A stretch of 25,476 nucleotides of DNA from Bacteroidales bacterium GP1 (GCA_001701105.1 DAAI01000021.1:7259-32734), one strand, 5' to 3'; positions 1 to 7,463 are shown, counted from the first letter of the stretch. The notes: generated from the sequence alone by a model not told the origin. A program made the numbers and translations.

Positions 1-2
1 AG

Positions 3-941
3 GAATGCCCAAAGTTTGAGGTGATTGTAGTGTGCCGCACTTCAATGGAAAGCCGCAATATCCTTGCCGCGCGCCTTGCGGAGCACCCTAATGTCTATGT
101 CACTTTTATCCCTACGGGCAGCCATAATCTGAGTGAACGCAAACTCGCCATCACAATCGGCCTGAAAGCAGCCAAAGGGGATGTGGTGCTTACCACGGCA
201 TCCAAAATCCGGATTCCTTCACCCTTCTGGCTGTCGGAAATGCGTGCTCCTTTCGCCAATAAAAATGTGGAGCTCGTCTTAGGATATTCCCACATGGATT
301 TCGCCGAGATGCATGGGATAAGCAAATGGTACCGCCAATTCGACTCTCTCCTTGATTCCGCTCAATGGATTGCGTCGGCGCGAAAGGGTCATCCCTATCG
401 TGGCGATGGTTTCAACCTCGCTTTCCGTCGCGATACTTTCTTCGCCCATAAAGGCTACGCCCGCTCGATGTATCTGCATTATGGCGATGATGATCTTTTC
501 GTCCATGAGCTGGCTAAGGCTTCCAACACCCGCGTCGTGATTAATCATCCGGCCATCCTGACCACCACATGGGGCGACACCGCCAACAGGATGTGGAAAC
601 TCCGTAAGGAACGCTACCAATTCACGGCTCGATGGCTCCCAAAGGCTCCATTCCTTAGAATCGGACTCCTATCCGCTCTCCAATGGCTTATTCTCGGCTG
701 CGGAGTTACGGCCGGCGTGCTTGGACTCCCTTCGATTATTCCGGCCATTATTGCCTGCATTATTTTCCTTGCCTTTGAAGGCTGCCAGATCTCTCTCTAC
801 AGGCGTATGGCCGCCGCTTTAGAGGCTAAAAGGCTTTGGTTCGCAGTGCCCGTATTCATGCTTATCCATCCTTTGCTCAATACCCTTTTCCGCATTAGCC
901 ATCATCGGGCTGCCAAAGCGTTTTATACATGGCGGCGCTGA
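3..941 (+). CDS. Family 2 glycosyltransferase, C-terminal part (5' end outside window)
   Basis: The frame is open from the first bases, reading ECPKFEVIVV just before the GTG at 21. This matches the first beta strand of a GT-A glycosyltransferase, so the gene starts upstream of the window. Visible family traits are the phrase AAKGDVVLTTAS in the DxD-equivalent region, a GDGFNLAFRRD segment typical of the acceptor side of GT2 enzymes, and a DDDLFVHELA acidic motif. After about residue 215 (counted from 21) come two hydrophobic stretches, likely membrane helices, and then a basic tail, so the enzyme is probably anchored in the inner membrane with a cytoplasmic catalytic domain. It should add sugars to a lipid-linked or surface glycan, but the substrate cannot be read. 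The gene ends 26 bases before the chosen trmB start and is probably cotranscribed with it. It may supply sugars to the polysaccharide made by the 11.7-17 kb operon, but nothing links them directly. Confidence 0.85.
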   Translation, partial: ECPKFEVIVVCRTSMESRNILAARLAEHPNVYVTFIPTGSHNLSERKLAITIGLKAAKGDVVLTTASKIRIPSPFWLSEMRAPFANKNVELVLGYSHMDFAEMHGISKWYRQFDSLLDSAQWIASARKGHPYRGDGFNLAFRRDTFFAHKGYARSMYLHYGDDDLFVHELAKASNTRVVINHPAILTTTWGDTANRMWKLRKERYQFTARWLPKAPFLRIGLLSALQWLILGCGVTAGVLGLPSIIPAIIACIIFLAFEGCQISLYRRMAAALEAKRLWFAVPVFMLIHPLLNTLFRISHHRAAKAFYTWRR

Positions 942-967
942 ATATCGGCTTACTAACATCGTCTATT

Positions 968-1735
968 ATGGGAAAGAACAAACTAAAGAAATTTGCCGAC
1001 ATGAAGGGATTCGGCTGCGCCCTCGAATATCCCCGGGAGGAATTGCTGCGTCTCGGATTCCCGTATCAAGGGAAATGGAACAGTGAGGTATTCTCCGCCG
1101 CGCTGCCAATCACCCTTGAGCTGGGTTGCGGACGCGGGGAATATACTGTAGGGCTTGCCCGTAATTATCCGTCGCGTAATTTTATCGGTATCGACATCAA
1201 GGGCGCGAGAATGTGGGCCGGTGCCAAGACTGTGGAGGAGGATAAGATTCCCAATGCCCGGTTTCTTCGCTCCGAGATTGAGAACATCGATAAGTTCTTC
1301 ATCCCCTGCGAAGTCGATGAACTCTGGATTACATTCCCCGACCCCCAGATGCAGAAACCTCGTAAGCGACTAACATCTACCCGGTTTCTGAATCTCTACC
1401 GACGCATCTTGCAACCTGATGGAATAGTGAATCTGAAAACTGATTCTCCATTCCTCTATGAATATACCCGCCGCCTTGTTGCCATAAATGGACTGCCTCT
1501 CCTTACCGATATACCCGATCTATATTCCGAAGAATTTACCCCTGCGGAGGAGGAGAAGGATTACCGGGCCATACGCACATATTACGAACAGCAATGGCTC
1601 GACCGGGGTAAATCCATAAAGATGCTCCGGTTCCGGTTGCCAGCCGTGGGGGAATTGCAGGAGCCTGAATCTGATGACATTCCGCGAGATGATTACCGCT
1701 CCGTAAAAGGGCGTCCCGATAATTCAAGAAAGTAA
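968..1735 (+). CDS. trmB: tRNA (guanine-N7-)-methyltransferase TrmB
   Basis: TrmB transfers a methyl group from S-adenosylmethionine to N7 of guanine 46 in the variable loop of many tRNAs, in the cytoplasm. From ATG 968 the protein has 255 residues, a usual TrmB length. The SAM loop ELGCGRG is at residues 51-57, followed by the second-strand acidic region FIGIDIKG. The family motif ITFPDPQ at about 121-127 is followed by a basic RKRL stretch, as in other TrmB proteins, and the C-terminal part holds the conserved LKTDSP. An earlier ATG at 929 would overlap the glycosyltransferase and add 13 residues (AALNIGLLTSSI) that do not look like TrmB. The start MGKNKLKKFADM at 968 fits Bacteroidetes homologues better, although neither start has a clear Shine-Dalgarno site. 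The gene ends five bases before mrp, so the two are probably one operon. Confidence 0.95.
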   Translation: MGKNKLKKFADMKGFGCALEYPREELLRLGFPYQGKWNSEVFSAALPITLELGCGRGEYTVGLARNYPSRNFIGIDIKGARMWAGAKTVEEDKIPNARFLRSEIENIDKFFIPCEVDELWITFPDPQMQKPRKRLTSTRFLNLYRRILQPDGIVNLKTDSPFLYEYTRRLVAINGLPLLTDIPDLYSEEFTPAEEEKDYRAIRTYYEQQWLDRGKSIKMLRFRLPAVGELQEPESDDIPRDDYRSVKGRPDNSRK

Positions 1736-1740
1736 CATTT

Positions 1741-2808
1741 ATGGCCACACTATATCCTAATCTTATAATCGACGCGCTAAAAGGGGTGCGCTATCCGGGT
1801 AACGGAAAAAGCATAGTGGAACTCGGCATGATAGCCGATGATATCCGTATCGACGGTGAGAAAGTGAGTTTTTCACTCGTATTCGATAAAAATCCCGACC
1901 CATTTGCACGCTCGCTGGTACGAAGCGCGGAAGCCACCATTAAATCAGTGATTGGCTCCGAAGTGGAGCCCACTATTTCAATCACCTATCGCCACGCACC
2001 GGCACCGAAATCAAATCCCCTCCCGGGCGTAAAGAATATCGTGGGCATATCTTCAGGCAAAGGGGGCGTTGGAAAATCCACTGTTGCCGCCAACATCGCC
2101 GTTGCCCTCGCAAAAGCCGGTTATAAAGTTGGGCTCCTCGACGCTGATATTTTCGGCCCATCCGTTCCGAAGATGTTTGGCGTGGAGGATGAACAGATAT
2201 ATATGGTCCGCGAAAACAACCGCGACTGGATAGAGCCGATAGAAAAATATGGAGTTAAAATCCTCTCCATCGGATTCCTTGTCGACAAGGATAAGCCCGT
2301 ATTATGGCGCGGGGGTATGGCGAGCAACGCTCTCCGCCAACTTATCACCGACGCATGGTGGGGAGAGTTGGATTATTTCCTCATCGATATGCCCCCAGGC
2401 ACGAGCGACATCCATCTTACCCTTGTCCAGACTCTACCGCTCACCGGAGTAGTGGTGGTCACTACTCCGCAGCCTGTGGCTCTCGCTGATGCGCGCAAAG
2501 GAATAGAGATGTTCCGGGAGGAGAAAATAAACGTCCCTATTCTTGGCCTCGTCGAAAATATGGCTTGGTTCACTCCCGAGGCGCATCCCGATGAGAAATA
2601 CTATATCTTCGGACGCGACGGCGGTCGTAAGCTCGCCGAAGAATTAAACGTGCCTCTGCTCGGCCAGGTTCCGCTGGTAATGGGGATACGCGAAAATGCC
2701 GACAACGGCTCCCCGGAAGGGTATCCCGAGATCGCAGAGGCTCTTGTGCGCAATGTGGATGAACGGAACTCTTTTCTTCCACCCACCCACATTGTCGAAA
2801 CCCGTTAG
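1741..2808 (+). CDS. mrp: Mrp/ApbC-type iron-sulfur cluster carrier ATPase
   Basis: Mrp/ApbC/Nbp35 P-loop ATPases bind and hand over Fe-S clusters to client proteins in the cytoplasm. Residues 1 to about 85 form the MIP18 (DUF59) domain seen in many bacterial Mrp proteins. The deviant Walker A loop GKGGVGKST is at residues 106-114, followed by DADIFGPSVP (Walker A' region) and FLIDMPPGTSD (Walker B), both diagnostic for the family. The 355-residue length is normal. The paired cysteines (CxxC) that bind the bridging cluster in E. coli ApbC should follow the ENM motif near residue 272; here the stretch is ENMAWFTPEAHPDEKYYIFG and has no cysteine. That matches my memory of Bacteroidetes homologues, so cluster binding may work differently or the role may differ. 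The gene starts five bases after trmB and is followed by a hairpin terminator at 2821. Confidence 0.93.
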   Translation: MATLYPNLIIDALKGVRYPGNGKSIVELGMIADDIRIDGEKVSFSLVFDKNPDPFARSLVRSAEATIKSVIGSEVEPTISITYRHAPAPKSNPLPGVKNIVGISSGKGGVGKSTVAANIAVALAKAGYKVGLLDADIFGPSVPKMFGVEDEQIYMVRENNRDWIEPIEKYGVKILSIGFLVDKDKPVLWRGGMASNALRQLITDAWWGELDYFLIDMPPGTSDIHLTLVQTLPLTGVVVVTTPQPVALADARKGIEMFREEKINVPILGLVENMAWFTPEAHPDEKYYIFGRDGGRKLAEELNVPLLGQVPLVMGIRENADNGSPEGYPEIAEALVRNVDERNSFLPPTHIVETR

Positions 2809-2820
2809 AAATTTATTATT

Positions 2821-2846
2821 TGCGCCTGTCACAGGGCGCATTTTTT
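2821..2846 (+). terminator. Rho-independent terminator after mrp
   Basis: TGCGCC (2821-2826) pairs with GGCGCA (2835-2840) around an eight-base loop and is followed at once by six T residues. It lies 12 bases after the mrp stop and 10 bases before the stop of the convergent 65-residue phage-type gene. On the minus strand the hairpin is followed by an A/T mix rather than a T run, so it mainly serves the plus strand. It shows that the trmB-mrp operon kept its own end next to the phage island. Confidence 0.8.
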
Positions 2847-2856
2847 ATCCCTGCCA

Positions 2857-3054
2857 TCAACTCTTTACACGATAGCGGTAATCGATGCCGAAGACCGAGC
2901 CTGCAAAAGTCAATATCTCGCCGAATGCTATCAATACTGAGTTATGTATCTCTCCCGACGGAGCCACGATAAACCCCGCTATCAAAAGCCCCGCCCCTAT
3001 CCCTGTCATTATCACAGCCGATATAAGCTGCAAATTCCTTTTCATCCTACCCAT
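2857..3054 (-). CDS. Small two-helix membrane protein of the phage island (possible holin)
   Basis: The frame is open further upstream to 3153, but that part is read over the end of the preceding gene and is rich in C and G residues. The ATG at 3054, 23 bases after the preceding stop, gives 65 residues beginning MGRMKRNLQL; a second ATG at 3045 would also work. The protein has a short basic N-terminus, a hydrophobic stretch at about 8-30 rich in I, A and G, a short polar link (PSGEIHN), a second hydrophobic stretch at about 37-57, and a basic end (YRYRVKS). This is a membrane hairpin with two helices. It is the last gene of the capsid cluster. A holin role is possible from size and topology, but no family motif proves it; a capsid-associated membrane protein is an alternative. 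It seems intact. Confidence 0.7.
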   Translation of the reverse strand: MGRMKRNLQLISAVIMTGIGAGLLIAGFIVAPSGEIHNSVLIAFGEILTFAGSVFGIDYRYRVKS

Positions 3055-3077
3055 TCTTTTATTTATTACCTTATCCC

Positions 3078-3707
3078 TTATCCTCGCACCACAGCCTTCA
3101 CCATCTGCGCGCATTCCGCCACTACATCCTGCACAATGCTCTTGGGCACCCATAATCTATCGTTTAGCACCTCCGGCTCGGGCAGATAAGCCATTGTCAC
3201 CGCATGGGATTCCAATCCCGTGCCCCATATCCTTATCACTCGTCCCGACCCTTTGAATGCAAGCATGGCGGCGGGACGCTTATGAAGGGCCGCTTTATTG
3301 CCCGGCTCTTGCGGAAATTTTTCCGGATGATGGGCAAGCCATTCTCCCGAATCCGGTTCACCGTCTCCTTCTCCCGAGCCCGATACCGGTTCACGCCACG
3401 CGTAAATGCTTTCCTCCCAATCGCTCATCCTTAGCTCTACAAGGCGTAAGAAATTTGGAGTGACTTCAAGTTCTACGACTCCGGTCGCATCTCGCTCCAT
3501 GATGCCCGAAAGCATTTTCACTTCATCGATACGGTCATGGCTCACCTCAAGCATTACTTTTCTCGCAGCCGAGGGAAGGAGTTCGGCGATGAGACGCCTT
3601 AACTCCATACCCATATCTCCATACACTACGGCTGCCTCAAGTTCCGCCTCGCTTTCGTTAAGGAGCGACAGTACCTTACGAACATACCATGTAACTCCGG
3701 CTTCCAT
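3078..3707 (-). CDS. Uncharacterised protein of the phage capsid island (head-associated?)
   Basis: This 209-residue protein starts 15 bases after the stop of the major capsid gene, so the two are cotranscribed. An AAGG lies directly before the ATG at 3707. The N-terminal 75 residues look helical, with charged heptad-like stretches such as NESEAELEAAVVYGD and ELRRLIAELLPSAARK. The middle has a beta-like segment (ATGVVELEVTPNFLRLVELRM). A linker rich in G, E, D and S at about 108-122 (SGSGEGDGEPDSGEW) leads to a C-terminal domain with AYLPEPEVLND. No signal peptide or membrane helix is seen. I do not recognise a named family. Position directly after the capsid gene is where many tailed phages encode head-completion or adaptor proteins, so that role is a guess from context only. 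Confidence 0.75.
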   Translation of the reverse strand: MEAGVTWYVRKVLSLLNESEAELEAAVVYGDMGMELRRLIAELLPSAARKVMLEVSHDRIDEVKMLSGIMERDATGVVELEVTPNFLRLVELRMSDWEESIYAWREPVSGSGEGDGEPDSGEWLAHHPEKFPQEPGNKAALHKRPAAMLAFKGSGRVIRIWGTGLESHAVTMAYLPEPEVLNDRLWVPKSIVQDVVAECAQMVKAVVRG

Positions 3708-3722
3708 CCTTGCCCTTCATAT

Positions 3723-5234
3723 TCAGGAGCCGATGACTCCGGTCCATCTCTCCCATTTCACCTTCTTGCCCTCGGCTCCTACCGTCACCTTGGCTTTCCA
3801 CATCTGGCCTGACTTGGCAGAGGCATTTATGCCCGGACAATCATTCTGCAGATAATATATCATCCCGTTCTCCGCATCCGGGGCCGTGGTCTGATCCCAG
3901 AGCATAAATTGATTGTCGAGACCCGTAACAGGCAGGTTTTCGCCATCGATCCATATGTGGCAGCTCCCTTTGAGGGCAAGGGCATCCCAGATAAGTATGC
4001 CGTTACGAGTGGCCTCCTGACCCTCCACTCGATCGCTGAAACTATGCTCTGAGCTATAAACATAATGCACAAGCCTGTTTTCGCCAATCAAAGCTCCGGA
4101 ATTGCTCCAGCCAAGTCGGTCGAGCGTCGGCTCCCGCTTTATCTCTATATCCCCGAACACGGTATGGAAATTCGTAACTGACCACCCTAAGGAATTTGTG
4201 CGTGTGGTGATCTGAATCTCCGGATGCGCGCTGAAATCCACAGTCTGAATCTTCTCGAGAAGATTCTTGCCTGCCAGAAGGAGAGCGCGTTTCGGCACAT
4301 CCTCCCCCGTAAAGAACATCTTGGCAAGCGTGATGATTTTCTCAATTGTCCATGAGCCGGTGTGCTTAAGCTCACGCTTGAATTGCCAGCGTATTCCCTC
4401 CGTGCAGTACACATATTGCAACCCCATTCCCGGTACATTGATCTTGAACCGGCCCGGACGTCCTGCCCATAGGGTGCGGTTGCCGCGAACCTTGAAATTC
4501 GAGATAGCCTGCTCGGCAAGTATAGCCTTCGTAAAGGGGATACGCTTCCGCTGACTGTCGAAATAATCACTTACTACCTGATTCATCCCCCGCTTCTGGA
4601 GATAGATGCGCGTGGGTTGCGGAACAATGTGTTCCGGGTCTACCTCTTTCTGGGTTTCGTGAAGTGAGTTGGACAGAATCACACATTTCGTGCCTTTAGG
4701 AATAGATGGCAATACGCATATCTCGTCCCCGTTCGATCCCTTCTGACCGTTTACGGCTCGCACCACCGGATTGCTCGTGGCCGCATCCTGACCGACTACA
4801 TAAAGCATTAACGGGCGTCCCGGAGTCTCCGTGCTTCCATCTTCCGTATACCCGTTCACCTCAGGGCATAGGAGAGTGCACGACTGGCGTGGCAATTGCT
4901 GTTCGCTCGCCGATAGAGGCAATACACACTGCGCCCTACCTCCCTGCACGAGCTCCGTAACCTCAACCATGCAACGCGGCTCATCAATCATATAGTGGTC
5001 CACTTCAGGCGAGTTCACTTTCACTCGCTTGGCCCGAAGCATCAGATTCATCAATGGAGTGTCGTCGCTGTTAAAACGCAACAGCTCCTCATCCAGATCT
5101 GTGTCTATGAAATTTCCGGCATCAAGTCCTCCTGTGGCCGAAGCCGCGTTGGATACTGTGGCCGCATAGCCGGGGAGCTGTGTGCCTGCCTGTGATGTGC
5201 CGCTGACCGGCTGGATTGTTTCATTCTCTCTCAT
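3723..5234 (-). CDS. Phage major capsid protein
   Basis: The 503-residue protein begins with about 40 residues rich in G, A, S and T, such as a flexible capsid arm. Then comes an acidic, well-ordered segment at about 45-87 with DLDEELLRFNSDDTPLMNL and SPEVDHYMIDEPR, which I recall from capsid proteins of Bacteroides prophages. The middle and C-terminal parts hold SQRKRIPFTKA, WQFKRELKHTG, a helix with ALLLAGKNLLEKI, and LGWSVTNFHTVFGDIEI, which fits the spine helix and core strands of an HK97-type fold. The upstream genes (scaffold-like, portal) follow the usual head-gene order portal, scaffold, capsid. It would form the shell of a virus-like particle in the cytoplasm. The frame has no stop or shift. 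The call rests on context plus recalled resemblance; no structure was computed, so an assembly-competent shell is inferred. No separate protease gene is present, and whether the arm is cleaved cannot be seen. Confidence 0.83.
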   Translation of the reverse strand: MRENETIQPVSGTSQAGTQLPGYAATVSNAASATGGLDAGNFIDTDLDEELLRFNSDDTPLMNLMLRAKRVKVNSPEVDHYMIDEPRCMVEVTELVQGGRAQCVLPLSASEQQLPRQSCTLLCPEVNGYTEDGSTETPGRPLMLYVVGQDAATSNPVVRAVNGQKGSNGDEICVLPSIPKGTKCVILSNSLHETQKEVDPEHIVPQPTRIYLQKRGMNQVVSDYFDSQRKRIPFTKAILAEQAISNFKVRGNRTLWAGRPGRFKINVPGMGLQYVYCTEGIRWQFKRELKHTGSWTIEKIITLAKMFFTGEDVPKRALLLAGKNLLEKIQTVDFSAHPEIQITTRTNSLGWSVTNFHTVFGDIEIKREPTLDRLGWSNSGALIGENRLVHYVYSSEHSFSDRVEGQEATRNGILIWDALALKGSCHIWIDGENLPVTGLDNQFMLWDQTTAPDAENGMIYYLQNDCPGINASAKSGQMWKAKVTVGAEGKKVKWERWTGVIGS

Positions 5235-5272
5235 TTTCTTTCGGTTTTAATAAGATTGTTGTTTAATTTTAG

Positions 5273-5623
5273 TTACCATGCCTCGCGAGCAAGATCGAAG
5301 ATGTTCGATGGTCTCGGACTTAATTTTGCCCCCTGCCCGGCCGATGGGTGGGGAAGGCCATCGCTGTCGTGAATCTCCTTCATAAGCTCTGCGATTTTCG
5401 CATTTCTTCCACGAAGCTCTCCCCTTGCTTCTGCCTCAGCAATCAGGGTCTGCAATCTCGTGGCTTCATCTTCATCATCCGCCGGGACTTCCTTGATCGA
5501 ATCGCCCTCCTCGCGATTCACTTCCTGCTCCTCGAAATTCTCCGGCTCCTTTTCCTCTGGGGGCTCCTGGGTCCCGACAATTGCCGGGTTCATCTCATCC
5601 TTTTTCTCCTTTTCATCTTCCAT
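5273..5623 (-). CDS. Acidic scaffold-like protein between portal and capsid genes
   Basis: An open frame extends to 5659, but a strong Shine-Dalgarno AGGAGG at 5631-5636 sits seven bases before the ATG at 5623, which sets the start and gives 116 residues. The first 60 residues are extremely rich in E, D, K and P (MEDEKEKKDEMN, EEKEPENFEEQEV). A helical, charged segment follows (EATRLQTLIAEAEARGELRG, then NAKIAELMKEIHD), and the tail ends in FDLAREAW. Composition, small size and position between portal and major capsid genes match scaffolding proteins, which direct shell assembly and then leave; these proteins share little sequence, so the call is by context. It has no membrane helix or cysteine. 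The gene starts 72 bases after the portal stop and ends 38 bases before the capsid start. Confidence 0.72.
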   Translation of the reverse strand: MEDEKEKKDEMNPAIVGTQEPPEEKEPENFEEQEVNREEGDSIKEVPADDEDEATRLQTLIAEAEARGELRGRNAKIAELMKEIHDSDGLPHPSAGQGAKLSPRPSNIFDLAREAW

Positions 5624-5630
5624 AATTGTT

Positions 5631-5636
5631 CCTCCT
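5631..5636 (-). promoter_or_regulatory. Strong ribosome binding site of the scaffold-like gene
   Basis: The minus strand reads AGGAGG with seven bases to the ATG at 5623. A full consensus site is rare in this window, where most host genes show none. It chooses the start of the scaffold-like gene over the upstream ATG at 5659. Confidence 0.8.
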
Positions 5637-5695
5637 ATTTCCGTTTTGTTGTCAATCACGATGCAAAATTACTCCCATATGAATTCTTGCGCTCC

Positions 5696-7276
5696 TTATC
5701 CATTACTCTCCGTCTCGAATATGAAGTCGCTGATGTCGCCATGGAACAAGCTGCCGGCTTCAAGCGTTGCTTCAGGACCCGCTATGCTGCGGATACGTCG
5801 TGGGGAATAAAACTGCCGGATATTCTCCGCATCCATCATTGTGGCCTCCGTAACGAAATCATGGAAGCACTGTAATATGTCGGCCAAGGCAGTCAAGGAA
5901 TTTTGGGTCTGCTGATTGTAAAGAGTCCCGCTCATCGAGCCATTCTCCAGTTTTCCCTGTAATGCGCCGTTCACTCCCGAAATATCTTCCATCATCTTCA
6001 TCTGGATATTCAGCAGTTCCGTAATCCCGATGTCGACACATTTTGAACTTAACTGCTGTGGAGGAGCCACCCCGGCCGTCGGTTTATATTTTATCACTCC
6101 GTCGAAGCGTTTCCATTCATCTTGAAGCTCGCTTAGACCGAGCCCCTCCGGAACAGCAGTATCCGGCACGAGCAACACTCCCTTCGCCGACGACCTTAGA
6201 ATCCAGTTATACATAGTGATAAGCCGGTTGGTGAGTTTTTGCTGATCAATAATATCGGCCACAAACGAATGCACCTCTCCGTCGAGAAAAGGATAGGCCT
6301 TGAAAGCATAAGGATGGCCGCCATGACGATACGGACTTGCGCCACCATCGAGAACATCTCCCCACGGAGTCAGGAAATACCAGTGCCATTCATCATCCAC
6401 GTACCATTTCGCCTCTATCTTTGGTTCCCCAACATCCTTTGATGCCCTTCGCCGGTTCTCGCGTTCCACTCGAGCCTTATATTCCGAATCCTCGACCTTC
6501 CACATCCTGCCGGTCAGCGGGTCGTGGCAATGCCATCGTGCCGGATGCTCCCGGGTCCATACTTCTATCACCCTGCATTTACCCATATTCGTGGCCGACG
6601 TAAATCCCCATGATGAGTCGGTGGAATCCCCCATCGATGTTGCCGACACAGCCCCCGGAACCGCACCTCCATATAGCTTCCTGAGCCGGCGCGCATCCTC
6701 CGGCCGCTTGGCAAAGGTAGCGACCAATGTCTCTATGTCCATTTCATGCAGCTCCCCAATCAACGAAATATCCCAGCCGCGGAAATCTCTGCTTCCTCCG
6801 TCGACAAAAAAGCGGTCGGGTTGTACGAAATCAGTCCAGCAGTCGATTTTCCCGTTCCTGCCTCCATACCATTTCTTATGGACGGCAAGGCCGGAAATCA
6901 GAAATTCCTCCATTGTCCGTGCGTATAGCTCTTTAAGACGGTTGACCTGGGAATTATACCGCAGCAACCGTTGCATCACCCTGGCATTTTCTCTCTCCGA
7001 ACTGTCACGGGCCCGGCACATCGGCTCCTGCCATCGGGAGCGGTAGACGCCCAAAACATTCCGCACTAATCTGCGTATTAGATTATTCTTCAGCGGAACC
7101 ATTCCCAACTTGCGGGCATGTTCCTCCTCCGTGTCCTGCCCGAAGGGCGTCTCCGGCGACAGATCACTCCATTGATCGCCGTAAGTGAAGCGTTTGTTTC
7201 GGTCGCGTTCTCGCCGGAATCCCGACATGGATTCCCAGCAGCGCATGGCTCTTAGTAATAATTCTTGATTTTCCAT
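5696..7276 (-). CDS. Phage portal protein, P22-like
   Basis: Portal proteins form the dodecameric ring at one capsid vertex through which DNA enters and leaves. The 526 residues fit the family. The N-terminus is helical and basic (RRERDRNKRF), followed by YGDQW at residues 32-36, as in P22-type portals (xxGxQW). Next come a segment KNNLIRRLVRNVLGVYRSRW, a helix LYARTMEEFLISGLAV, and the DPDxF-like FVQPDRFFVDGGSRDF. A long helix around ADIIDQQKLTNRLITMYNW and a C-terminal part with MEDISGVNGALQG complete the resemblance. AAGGAG at 7282-7287 lies five bases before the ATG, so the start is firm. This is the first gene of the minus-strand island. No terminase gene lies upstream, where it normally would; instead the leuS promoter follows within about 125 bases. 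The frame is intact. Confidence 0.85.
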   Translation of the reverse strand: MENQELLLRAMRCWESMSGFRRERDRNKRFTYGDQWSDLSPETPFGQDTEEEHARKLGMVPLKNNLIRRLVRNVLGVYRSRWQEPMCRARDSSERENARVMQRLLRYNSQVNRLKELYARTMEEFLISGLAVHKKWYGGRNGKIDCWTDFVQPDRFFVDGGSRDFRGWDISLIGELHEMDIETLVATFAKRPEDARRLRKLYGGAVPGAVSATSMGDSTDSSWGFTSATNMGKCRVIEVWTREHPARWHCHDPLTGRMWKVEDSEYKARVERENRRRASKDVGEPKIEAKWYVDDEWHWYFLTPWGDVLDGGASPYRHGGHPYAFKAYPFLDGEVHSFVADIIDQQKLTNRLITMYNWILRSSAKGVLLVPDTAVPEGLGLSELQDEWKRFDGVIKYKPTAGVAPPQQLSSKCVDIGITELLNIQMKMMEDISGVNGALQGKLENGSMSGTLYNQQTQNSLTALADILQCFHDFVTEATMMDAENIRQFYSPRRIRSIAGPEATLEAGSLFHGDISDFIFETESNG

Positions 7277-7281
7277 CTTAT

Positions 7282-7287
7282 CTCCTT
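7282..7287 (-). promoter_or_regulatory. Ribosome binding site of the portal gene
   Basis: AAGGAG on the minus strand, five bases before the ATG at 7276. It fixes the portal start and, with the site at 5631, shows that the island uses Shine-Dalgarno initiation more than its host neighbours do. Confidence 0.75.
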
Positions 7288-7293
7288 TTTCAC

Positions 7294-7315
7294 CGGGCGT
7301 TTATCGGATCGCCCG
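7294..7315 (-). other. Hairpin in the leader of the capsid island
   Basis: CGGGCG (7294-7299) pairs with CGCCCG (7310-7315) over a ten-base loop, just upstream of the portal ribosome binding site on the minus strand. No clear TAnnTTTG box for the minus strand was found here; the closest is TAATTTCG at 7334-7327, one base off consensus and without a good -33 partner. The stem might be part of the messenger leader and affect portal translation, or it may be a leftover of the integration junction. Either role is a guess. Confidence 0.4.
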
Positions 7316-7399
7316 TACATTTTGTGCGAAATTACCCGCATCCGGCATCTCTCTCCCCTTATCGCTTGATTTTCATTTTCACAAATCCGGATTTTGTTG

Positions 7400-7407
7400 T
7401 AACTTTG
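7400..7407 (+). promoter_or_regulatory. leuS promoter, -7 box TAACTTTG
   Basis: TAACTTTG at 7400-7407 fits the Bacteroidetes primary sigma -7 consensus TAnnTTTG. A T-rich tract lies about 20-30 bases upstream where the -33 element should be, but without a clean TTTG. Transcription would start near 7413, giving a leader of about 50 bases before the leuS ATG. Confidence 0.75.
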
Positions 7408-7463
7408 CATTGCCCTGTGCTCCTGTTGGCTCAGAGCTTAATATCTCGTATATAAATTCAAGA

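Noticed and set aside
929..967. Upstream ATG as start of trmB
   Set aside because: The added residues do not look like TrmB and overlap the preceding gene, while the ATG at 968 matches the family start.
3406..3855. 149-residue plus-strand frame across the capsid gene end
   Set aside because: Product is S- and T-rich shadow text opposite the 209-residue and capsid genes.
5348..5875. 175-residue open frame on the plus strand across the scaffold and portal genes
   Set aside because: It is antisense to two well-supported genes with ribosome sites; the product is rich in L, F, R and H from reversed acidic codons and has no family features.
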